A program made the position numbers and the translations under genes. Below the pieces are notes generated by a model. That model searched no databases, had not been told where the DNA came from, and saw nothing but the letters and a program-made list of their open reading frames with translations. From the NCBI GenBank assembly GCA_023460155.1, contig JAEWRF010000168.1:1-13222 (forward strand): a DNA stretch of 13,222 nt, given 5' to 3'. Shown here in pieces: positions 6,813 through 12,710 of the stretch; within the stretch, counting starts at the first letter, position 1, and each line of letters opens with the position of its first letter. Source of the DNA: Bacillota bacterium (lineage in GTDB: Bacteria > Bacillota > Clostridia > Oscillospirales > Acutalibacteraceae).

Positions 6813-9251
6813 ATGAGCACAAACAGCGAGTTGCAAACCTTTGAAGTCATTTCCCTGCCGGCTCTCGCGCTCCGGGGGCTGGTGATTTTTCCAGGCATGC
6901 TGCTTCAGTTCGACGTGGGACGCAAAAAGTCCGTTCAGGCCTTGGAGAAGGCCATGGAAGACAATCAGTTGATTCTGCTGGTCGCACAGAAGGACCTTTC
7001 CGACAACGACCCGGACGGCAGTCAGATTTATTCAATGGGCGTTGTGGCGCGCATTAAGCAGGTGATCCGCCGCAGCGACGAAGGGGTTCGTCTGTTCGCG
7101 GAGGGCCTTTACCGCGCGGAGATCCTGTCCGTAACAAGTTCAGACCCGTTCCTGACGGCAAGCCTGCGCCAGGTGGAGTCCAAGTCACCGCGTCTGTCGC
7201 GGCGTTCGGAGGCTCTGATCCGCTATACCCAGAACCTGTTCGAGCAGTATATTCAAAATTACAGCCATATTCCGCCGGATATTGTCATTGGGGTCGTACA
7301 GAAAAAGGACTGCGGTGAGCTTGCAGATTATATTGCCTCCAACATCATGTTTGATTTTCAGGAAAAACAGGAGATTCTGGAGGAACTGAATCCGGTTCGG
7401 CGTCTGGAAAAGCTGTCCGTGATTCTGAAAAAAGAAATTCAGGTACTTGCGATTGAAACGCAGATCAGCGACAAGGCGAAGGAGCAGATCGACCGGAATC
7501 AGCGCGAGTATTTTCTGCGTGAGCAGATGAAGGCGATTTCCTACGAGCTGGGCGAGGACGATAACCCGCAGGAGGAAGCGGACGATCTGCGCGAGCGGAT
7601 TGAAAAGCTGAATCTCCCGCAGCTTCAGCACGATAAGCTGATCAAGGAATGCGACCGTCTTTCTAAAATGCCGGAGGGTTCGCACGAAGGCAGCGTGATT
7701 GTCAGCTATCTGGAAACATGCCTTGAACTGCCTTGGAACACCTCAAGCAAGGAGCGTATCGACCTGAAAAAGGCCGAGCGGATCCTTGAGCGCGACCACT
7801 ACGGCCTGAAAAAGGTCAAAGAGCGTATTCTGGAAATTCTCGCGGTCAAGAAGCTTTCGCCGGAGATCAAGGGTCAGATCGTCTGTCTCGTCGGCCCTCC
7901 GGGCGTCGGGAAAACCTCGATTGCTCACTCCATCGCGGAGGCGGTAGGGCGCAAATACGTCCGTGTGTCGCTGGGCGGCGTGCGCGACGAATCCGATATT
8001 GTCGGGCATCGCAGAACTTATATCGGTTCCATGCCGGGCCGGATCATTTCCGCGCTGAAGCAGGCGGGCACCAACAACCCGCTGATTCTTCTCGATGAAA
8101 TTGACAAGATGGGCAACAATTTTCGGGGAGACCCCTCCTCCGCTCTGCTGGAGGTGCTGGATTCCGAGCAGAACAACGCGTTCTACGACCACTACATTGA
8201 TATGCCGTTCGACCTGAGCAAGGTGCTGTTCCTCACAACGGCAAACGACGCGAGCGCCATTCCGGAGCCGCTCTACGACCGCATGGACGTCATTACGCTC
8301 GGCAGCTATACCCATGAGGAGAAATACCACATCGCTTCGGAGCACCTGATTCCCAAGCAGCTTAAGAAGCACGGAATCAGCCCGAAGCAGCTCCGCATTA
8401 CCCCGGCGGCCATCCACAAACTGATCGATGCCTACACCCGCGAGGCGGGCGTGCGCACACTGGAGCGCCAGATTGCCGCCGTCTGCCGAAAAACCGCGAA
8501 GGTTTTCGTGGAAGACAGCGCCGCCAAAGTTCTCGTTACGCCCAAAAAGCTGACGGAGCTTCTCGGCCCCGAAAAATTTAAGGAAGATCCGACCAACAAA
8601 AAGGATATGGTCGGGCTTGTAAACGGCCTTGCCTGGACGAGTGTCGGCGGCACGCTGCTGCCGATCGAGGTCGCTGTGATGGACGGCACCGGCAAGATTG
8701 AGCTGACCGGATCCCTCGGCGACGTGATGAAGGAATCCGCGCAGACTGCCATCAGCTGCATCCGCACGCGGGCCGATGTGCTTGGAATCCGACATGATTT
8801 CTATTCCAAATGCGATATTCATATCCATGCGCCGGAGGGAGCGATTCCGAAAGACGGGCCTTCCGCCGGAACTGCCATGGCCACGGCAATCACCTCGGCC
8901 CTCTGCAACATCCCCGTGCGGCACGACGTCGCTATGACGGGCGAAATCACTCTTCTCGGCCGTGTGCTGCCGATTGGCGGGCTGAAAGAAAAAACCATGG
9001 CCGCTTACCGTTCTGGCATTAAGACGGTGATCATTCCGGCGGACAATGTCTCCGACCTTGAGGAGATTGATACCGTCGTCAAGAACTCCATTCAGTTCAA
9101 GCCGGTGGAAAAGATCGATCAGGTCCTGAAGCTGGCGCTTACGGAACCGCCGTCCCCTAAAAAACCGGCGGCGGAAGCAGTAGAAAAGAAGCTGATGACC
9201 GTTTCCGCCCCGATGGAGCGCCCTGCCACGGCTCCGTCACTTCCCCAGTAA
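6813..9251 (+). CDS. lon: ATP-dependent protease La (Lon, LonA type)
   Basis: An 812-residue cytosolic AAA+ protease removing misfolded and short-lived regulatory proteins. The N-terminal substrate-binding domain (LPALALRGLVIFPGM at about 15-30) and a coiled-coil helical region (about 200-300) precede the ATPase. Walker A is GPPGVGKT (361-368) and Walker B is LILLDEID (424-431). The C-terminal protease domain has the Ser-Lys dyad S684 in KDGPSAG and K727 in GGLKEK, with the same 43-residue spacing as E. coli Lon. No transmembrane segment is present, so it is LonA rather than LonB. The last 30 or so residues are rich in Pro, Ala and Lys and extend past the usual end. ysxC follows 12 bases later, as in Bacillus lonA-ysxC. 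Confidence 0.97.
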   Translation: MSTNSELQTFEVISLPALALRGLVIFPGMLLQFDVGRKKSVQALEKAMEDNQLILLVAQKDLSDNDPDGSQIYSMGVVARIKQVIRRSDEGVRLFAEGLYRAEILSVTSSDPFLTASLRQVESKSPRLSRRSEALIRYTQNLFEQYIQNYSHIPPDIVIGVVQKKDCGELADYIASNIMFDFQEKQEILEELNPVRRLEKLSVILKKEIQVLAIETQISDKAKEQIDRNQREYFLREQMKAISYELGEDDNPQEEADDLRERIEKLNLPQLQHDKLIKECDRLSKMPEGSHEGSVIVSYLETCLELPWNTSSKERIDLKKAERILERDHYGLKKVKERILEILAVKKLSPEIKGQIVCLVGPPGVGKTSIAHSIAEAVGRKYVRVSLGGVRDESDIVGHRRTYIGSMPGRIISALKQAGTNNPLILLDEIDKMGNNFRGDPSSALLEVLDSEQNNAFYDHYIDMPFDLSKVLFLTTANDASAIPEPLYDRMDVITLGSYTHEEKYHIASEHLIPKQLKKHGISPKQLRITPAAIHKLIDAYTREAGVRTLERQIAAVCRKTAKVFVEDSAAKVLVTPKKLTELLGPEKFKEDPTNKKDMVGLVNGLAWTSVGGTLLPIEVAVMDGTGKIELTGSLGDVMKESAQTAISCIRTRADVLGIRHDFYSKCDIHIHAPEGAIPKDGPSAGTAMATAITSALCNIPVRHDVAMTGEITLLGRVLPIGGLKEKTMAAYRSGIKTVIIPADNVSDLEEIDTVVKNSIQFKPVEKIDQVLKLALTEPPSPKKPAAEAVEKKLMTVSAPMERPATAPSLPQ

Positions 9252-9263
9252 AGGAGTGCCCGA

Positions 9264-9851
9264 ATGGGATTTGAAACGGCTTTTTTTGAGGCTGCCGCAG
9301 GTCTTTCCTCGCAGCTTTTAGCGCCGACGCTTCCGGAGATCGCTTTTTCCGGAAAGTCAAATGTCGGGAAATCATCTATGATTAATCAATTGCTTAACCG
9401 GAAATCTCTGGCGCGGGTCAGTTCCGCGCCGGGGAAAACCGGGACGGTGAACTTCTATAACCTCGGTTTCTGCCGGTTTGTTGATCTGCCGGGCTACGGC
9501 TACGCGAAAGTATCCCACTCCGAACAGCTTCGCTGGGCGGAGCTCGTGGAGGGGTATTTTTCCGCCGACCGGGAGATCCGCCTTTTGGTGCAGCTTCTGG
9601 ATGTGCGTAGGGATCCATCGGCGGACGATCTTCAGATGCTCCGTTTTGCCGCCGACCGCGGGATTCCCTGCGTGGTTGCGGCAACCAAAACGGATAAGCT
9701 GAACCGCACGGAGCGCGCGGAGCGCTTCGAGGCGCTGCAGAACGTCCCCTGGCCGGCGGAAACGCAGCTGCTTCCGTTTTCTTCCGTGACGGCGGAAGGG
9801 GCGGAGGAGCTTCGCGGGCGGATTGCGGAATGCTGTTCAGACACGGAATAG
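9264..9851 (+). CDS. ysxC: Ribosome biogenesis GTP-binding protein YsxC (EngB/YihA)
   Basis: A 195-residue small GTPase needed for 50S subunit assembly. Motifs are G1 GKSNVGKSS (30-38), G3 DLPGYGYAK (74-82, with the GYGYAK extension typical of EngB), G4 TKTDKL (141-146) and G5 SSVTAEG (173-179). Length is normal. AAGGAG at the lon stop codon gives a good ribosome site for ATG 9264. Placement after lon is conserved in Firmicutes. It is the second 50S assembly GTPase in the window besides RbgA. Confidence 0.97.
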   Translation: MGFETAFFEAAAGLSSQLLAPTLPEIAFSGKSNVGKSSMINQLLNRKSLARVSSAPGKTGTVNFYNLGFCRFVDLPGYGYAKVSHSEQLRWAELVEGYFSADREIRLLVQLLDVRRDPSADDLQMLRFAADRGIPCVVAATKTDKLNRTERAERFEALQNVPWPAETQLLPFSSVTAEGAEELRGRIAECCSDTE

Positions 9852-9855
9852 CGGC

Positions 9856-9884
9856 TTTACTTTTCTGCTTTTCCATGTTAAAAT
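9856..9884 (+). promoter_or_regulatory. Predicted promoter of the TrpR-like regulator gene
   Basis: TTTACT (9856-9861, 4 of 6 to the -35 consensus) and TAAAAT (9879-9884, 5 of 6 to the -10) are 17 bases apart, with TGT directly before the -10 making it an extended -10 element. The promoter starts 5 bases after the ysxC stop. An imperfect dyad, TAAAAT/ATCTTA with 3 bases between, covers the -10 and the bases after it (9879-9893) and could be an operator. Confidence 0.6.
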
Positions 9885-9904
9885 TGTATCTTATGAAAGC
9901 GTCA

Positions 9905-9910
9905 GAGGAG
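9905..9910 (+). promoter_or_regulatory. Ribosome binding site deciding the TTG start of the TrpR-like gene
   Basis: GAGGAG is followed 8 bases later by TTG 9919. The longer frame from ATG 9823 would start inside ysxC and read through the predicted promoter, with residues unlike the family, so TTG is preferred. Confidence 0.8.
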
Positions 9911-9918
9911 TGATCAAT

Positions 9919-10239
9919 TTGAATTCAAAAATCAAGGACGACAGCGTCGACTTTTTGTTTGAGGCTATCCTTTCGCTGAAAACCGAAGAGGAATGCTACG
10001 CGTTCTTTGAGGACCTCTGTACGGTGCCGGAGATCAAGGCGATGTCCCAGCGGATTCTGGTGGCGCACATGCTTAGCACCAAGCGCGTTTACAGCGATAT
10101 CGTGGCGCGCACAGGCGCTTCCACGGCGACGATCAGCCGCGTCAACCGTTCCCTTCATTACGGCTGCGACGGCTACGAGCTGGTCTTCCAGCGCATGGAG
10201 GGGGAGAAGCTTCCCCATCAGGAGCAGGACCCCGCGTGA
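9919..10239 (+). CDS. TrpR-like transcriptional regulator, YerC/YecD family
   Basis: A 106-residue all-helical DNA-binding protein of the TrpR-related YerC/YecD family. The sequence FFEDLCTVPEIKAMSQRILVAHML (about 29-52) is the dimer and first helical region, and VYSDIVARTGASTATISRVNRSL (58-79) is the helix-turn-helix. Family members in Firmicutes have been linked by comparative genomics to amino-acid (histidine) gene control, but nothing here shows the ligand or target. The gene has its own extended -10 promoter with a possible overlapping operator, which fits self-regulation. The downstream methyltransferase overlaps its stop (GTGA), so the two are co-translated. Confidence 0.88.
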   Translation: MNSKIKDDSVDFLFEAILSLKTEEECYAFFEDLCTVPEIKAMSQRILVAHMLSTKRVYSDIVARTGASTATISRVNRSLHYGCDGYELVFQRMEGEKLPHQEQDPA

Positions 10240-10985
10240 GCTACGAGATGTTTGCGCGCTATTATGACGGCCTGATGCGGGATGTGCCGTATGCGAAGCG
10301 TGCCGATTACCTTTGCCGCGCCCTGAAGCGCTGCCGTCACGCGCCGGGCGTCTGTCTTGATCTCGCCTGCGGGACGGGCAGTCTTACCTTGGAGCTGGCG
10401 GACCGCGGTCTGGACATTTTCGGCCTGGATCTGTCCCCGGAGATGCTGTCTGTTGCCCGGCAGAAGGCGGAAGCAAAAGGACGCGACCTGCTGCTGGTCT
10501 GTCAGGATATGCGCAGGCTGAACCTATACGGCCCCGTGGATACCGTTTTCTGCACGATGGACGGGATTAACCACCTTCCAGGGGAATCTGCGGTCCGGCA
10601 GACCTTTCGGAGCGTGGCGTCCTTCCTGAGCCCCGGAGGATGCTTTCTGTTTGACGCCAACACCGTCTACAAGCACCGCTGCGTCCTTGCCGGCCATACC
10701 TTTGCGGATGAAACCGAAGAGGTATACTGCGTCTGGCAGAACGCTTACCGCGAGGCCGGGCATCGGGTTGCCGTTACGCTGGACTTCTTTGAAAAGAGCG
10801 GGGAAGCATACCGCAGAAGCACGGAGCAGTTTTTTGAATTCGCTTATGAAATTAAGGCGATGGAGGAAATGCTCGCGGAGGCTGGTCTGCAGACGGTCGG
10901 CATATGGAAGGACATGAGCTTTCAAAAACCGGACTCTGAGACGGAGCGAGTTCTGTTTGTGGCGCGCAAGATGGACGCCCAATGA
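10236..10985 (+). CDS. Class I SAM-dependent methyltransferase
   Basis: A 249-residue Rossmann-fold methyltransferase. Motif I is LDLACGTG (41-48), the acidic ribose-binding residue is D65 in FGLDLS, DMRRL (91-95) is the adenine-contact region, and VDTVFCTMDGINHL is motif IV. The C-terminal half (about 150-220) resembles the YqeM-like small-molecule or RNA methyltransferases of Firmicutes; the substrate cannot be told. GTG 10236 overlaps the stop of the TrpR-like gene with a GGAG about 12 bases upstream; ATG 10248 is an alternative start. Coupling with the regulator suggests shared expression, though not necessarily shared function. Confidence 0.9.
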   Translation: MSYEMFARYYDGLMRDVPYAKRADYLCRALKRCRHAPGVCLDLACGTGSLTLELADRGLDIFGLDLSPEMLSVARQKAEAKGRDLLLVCQDMRRLNLYGPVDTVFCTMDGINHLPGESAVRQTFRSVASFLSPGGCFLFDANTVYKHRCVLAGHTFADETEEVYCVWQNAYREAGHRVAVTLDFFEKSGEAYRRSTEQFFEFAYEIKAMEEMLAEAGLQTVGIWKDMSFQKPDSETERVLFVARKMDAQ

Positions 10986-11023
10986 AGAATGTGGTAAAAA
11001 ATTAAAAAATTATGCTTTTCCTG

Positions 11024-11052
11024 TTGACTTCTGGCACCAGATATAGTATTAT
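11024..11052 (+). promoter_or_regulatory. Promoter of the tRNA cluster
   Basis: TTGACT (11024-11029, 5 of 6) and TATTAT (11047-11052, 5 of 6) have an exact 17-base spacer. The predicted start is near 11059, leaving about a 32-base leader before tRNA-Val. This is the best full -35/-10 promoter in the window, as expected for stable RNA. The gap 10986-11090 holds nothing else I can support. Confidence 0.82.
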
Positions 11053-11090
11053 ATAACACGTCGCTGATGTAGGATTGCGAACGAAAAGAC

Positions 11091-11167
11091 GGGAGCATAG
11101 CTCAGCTGGTTAGAGCACCTGCCTTACAAGCAGGGGGTCATAGGTTCGAGTCCTATTGTTCCCACCA
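11091..11167 (+). tRNA. tRNA-Val (TAC anticodon)
   Basis: A full 77-base cloverleaf. Acceptor GGGAGCA pairs with TGTTCCC, anticodon stem CCTGC/GCAGG encloses loop CTTACAA with anticodon TAC at 11125-11127, and the T loop is TTCGAGT. Discriminator A and CCA are encoded. It is first in the five-gene cluster. Confidence 0.97.
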
Positions 11168-11173
11168 CAAGTT

Positions 11174-11250
11174 GGCTCGGTAGTTCAGCTGGTTAGAACG
11201 CTAGCCTGTCACGCTAGAGGTCGTCGGTTCGATCCCGATCCGAGTCGCCA
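11174..11250 (+). tRNA. tRNA-Asp (GTC anticodon)
   Basis: A full 77-base cloverleaf. Acceptor GGCTCGG pairs with CCGAGTC, stem CTAGC/GCTAG encloses CTGTCAC with anticodon GTC at 11208-11210, and the T loop is TTCGATC. Discriminator G, as required by aspartyl-tRNA synthetase, and CCA are encoded. It is 6 bases after tRNA-Val. Confidence 0.97.
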
Positions 11251-11255
11251 AATAT

Positions 11256-11331
11256 GCCTCTGTAGCTCAGTCGGTAGAGCAGGGGACTGAAAATCCCCGT
11301 GTCGGTGGTTCGATTCCGCCCGGAGGCACCA
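11256..11331 (+). tRNA. tRNA-Phe (GAA anticodon)
   Basis: A full 76-base cloverleaf. Acceptor GCCTCTG pairs with CGGAGGC, stem GGGGA/TCCCC encloses CTGAAAA with anticodon GAA at 11289-11291, and the T loop is TTCGATT. Discriminator A and CCA are encoded. Confidence 0.97.
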
Positions 11332-11338
11332 ATTATCC

Positions 11339-11414
11339 GCGAACGTAGCTCATCTGGTAGAGCGCCACCTTGCCAAGGTGGAGGTAGCGAGTTCGAGCCT
11401 CGTCGTTCGCTCCA
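11339..11414 (+). tRNA. tRNA-Gly (GCC anticodon)
   Basis: A full 76-base cloverleaf. Acceptor GCGAACG pairs perfectly with CGTTCGC, stem CCACC/GGTGG encloses TTGCCAA with anticodon GCC at 11372-11374, and the T loop is TTCGAGC. Discriminator T and CCA are encoded. Confidence 0.97.
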
Positions 11415-11420
11415 CAAAAT

Positions 11421-11494
11421 GGCGTCATAGCCAAGTGGTAAGGCAAGGGTCTGCAAAACCCTCATCCCCAGTCCGAATCTGGGTGACGCCTCCA
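11421..11494 (+). tRNA. tRNA-Cys (GCA anticodon) with unusual T loop
   Basis: A 74-base cloverleaf. Acceptor GGCGTCA pairs with TGACGCC, stem AGGGT/ACCCT encloses CTGCAAA with anticodon GCA at 11453-11455, and discriminator T and CCA are encoded. All stems are intact, including T stem CCCAG/CTGGG. The T loop reads TCCGAAT, so the near-universal T at position 55 is C (base 11473); the other four tRNAs here all have TTC. It is the last tRNA of the cluster. Confidence 0.94.
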
Positions 11495-11505
11495 GTAATA
11501 CAACG

Positions 11506-11543
11506 GCCCCAGGAAATCTTGCAATGGATTTCCCGGGGTTTTT
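11506..11543 (+). terminator. Intrinsic terminator of the tRNA cluster
   Basis: GCCCCAGGAAATC (11506-11518) pairs with GATTTCCCGGGGT (11527-11539), a 13-position stem with one A-C mismatch and one G-T wobble, an 8-base loop, and TTTTT (11539-11543). It begins 12 bases after tRNA-Cys and ends only 37 bases before the desulfurase start. Confidence 0.88.
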
Positions 11544-11562
11544 CGATTTATCCTGGCAAAAC

Positions 11563-11568
11563 GGGAGG
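11563..11568 (+). promoter_or_regulatory. Ribosome binding site of the cysteine desulfurase gene, long spacing
   Basis: GGGAGG lies 12 bases before ATG 11581, longer than usual, but no other start codon or better site lies between. The in-frame ATG at 11524 falls inside the terminator hairpin and can be excluded. Confidence 0.65.
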
Positions 11569-11580
11569 AAGAAAAAGTCC

Positions 11581-12702
11581 ATGCTCTATTTCGACTATGC
11601 TGCCAATACCCCGGCCTGCACGGAAGCCATCGAGACTTTTTGTCAGGTGACAAGGGAGTTCATCGCCAATCCGAATTCTGCTCACCCGCTGGGGGAGGCT
11701 GCCCGAGCACGGCTTGCGGAGGCGACGGAGCAGACCGCCGCTCTATTGGGCGTAAAGCCTGAGGAGATCATTTTTACTTCCGGTGCGAGCGAAGCCAACA
11801 ATCTGGCGATAAAGGGCGCTGCGGGGCAGTACAGGGCCCGTGGGAAGCACATCGTCACCACCTGGCTGGAGCATTCCTCCGTGAACGGCGCGGCCTCAGC
11901 GCTGCAGGAGCGCGGCTATGAGGTGGATTATGCGGAGTTGGACGAGAATGGGCTTGTAGATCCGGAATCGCTCGGTGAACTTCTCAGGGACGATACCGTT
12001 CTGGTTTCCGTCTGTATGGTCGACAGCGAGGTCGGCATCCGGCAGAATATCCCCGTACTTGCAAAAATCGTTCATTCCAAGCCGAACTGCCTGTTTCATG
12101 TGGACGCGACGCAGGCGGCAGGAAAGCTTCCGCTTTCGCTCGACGGGGTCGATCTTCTGACCTTCGGCGCTCATAAATTCTATGGCCTGAACGGCTGCGG
12201 AGCGCTTGTCAGGCGCGAAAGCGTCCTTCTCGAGCCCCAGATTCAGGGGGGCGGGAGCGCTACGGAATTCCGTAGCGGCACGCCGCCGCTGGGCCTGATT
12301 GCCTCCACGGCGGCCGCGCTGGACACCGCGTACCGCACCATGAACGAACGCTATGCGTATGTGTCCGGATTGAACCGAAGACTGCGCGAAGTGCTTTCGC
12401 GCTATGACCGCGTCCGGATCAACAGCACGAAGGAATCCGTTCCGTTTATCCTCAACCTCAGTGTCGCCGGGGTTCGCGGAGAGCAGTTTCAATCGGCCAT
12501 GGCGGAAAAAGGCGTGTGTCTTTCCACCAAGTCGGCATGCTGTGCGCCCAATACTCCGTCGAGACCGGTCTATGCGCTTACGAAAGACCGCCGTGCGGCG
12601 CTCTCAACGCTCCGAATCAGCCTGAGCCATCTAACGGCGCCGGAGGAAATTGAAACGCTTCTGAGGGCGTTTGACGAATGCTACGCCAACCTTGTAAAGT
12701 GA
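11581..12702 (+). CDS. Cysteine desulfurase, NifS/IscS family
   Basis: A 373-residue PLP enzyme taking sulfur from L-cysteine as a persulfide and releasing alanine. YFDYAANTP opens the fold; H98 (LEHSS) and D175 (HVDATQ) contact the cofactor, K199 (GAHKFYG) binds PLP, and C320 in KSACC is the predicted persulfide cysteine, followed by a second cysteine C321. The substrate loop reads GGGSATEFRSGT where classic IscS/NifS proteins have GGGQExxxRSGT; I recall similar variants in clostridial relatives, so this looks like a subfamily trait. ATG 11581 gives the standard N-terminus. A perfect 20-bp palindrome lies within the gene at that loop. A TtcA-like gene follows 8 bases later, suggesting that the sulfur goes to tRNA thiolation. 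Confidence 0.95.
   Translation: MLYFDYAANTPACTEAIETFCQVTREFIANPNSAHPLGEAARARLAEATEQTAALLGVKPEEIIFTSGASEANNLAIKGAAGQYRARGKHIVTTWLEHSSVNGAASALQERGYEVDYAELDENGLVDPESLGELLRDDTVLVSVCMVDSEVGIRQNIPVLAKIVHSKPNCLFHVDATQAAGKLPLSLDGVDLLTFGAHKFYGLNGCGALVRRESVLLEPQIQGGGSATEFRSGTPPLGLIASTAAALDTAYRTMNERYAYVSGLNRRLREVLSRYDRVRINSTKESVPFILNLSVAGVRGEQFQSAMAEKGVCLSTKSACCAPNTPSRPVYALTKDRRAALSTLRISLSHLTAPEEIETLLRAFDECYANLVK
12258..12277 (+). repeat. Perfect 20-bp palindrome inside the desulfurase gene
   Basis: The half-site CGCTACGGAA is followed at once by its exact reverse complement TTCCGTAGCG. It has no spacer and contains GAATTC at the centre. It encodes part of the GGGSATEFRSGT substrate loop. It may be chance or a protein-binding site; no second copy was noticed in the window. 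Confidence 0.85.
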
Positions 12703-12710
12703 GGACTGTT

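Noticed and set aside
7743..8924. Minus-strand open frame of 393 codons opposite lon
   Set aside because: It has no family motifs and lies wholly inside the conserved ATPase and protease domains of Lon on the other strand.
11077..11083. GCGAACG in the tRNA leader, identical to the 5' acceptor strand of tRNA-Gly at 11339-11345
   Set aside because: A seven-base match with no further tRNA similarity is expected by chance and does not show a relic gene.
11524..11580. Upstream ATG that would lengthen the cysteine desulfurase by 19 residues
   Set aside because: It lies inside the loop and 3' arm of the tRNA terminator, and the added residues precede the family's standard N-terminus.
11214..11582. 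Minus-strand open frame of 122 codons across the tRNA cluster, containing a DSDRDRTDDL-type string
   Set aside because: This is the well-known false protein produced by translating the antisense strand of tRNA genes; the tRNAs explain the sequence fully.
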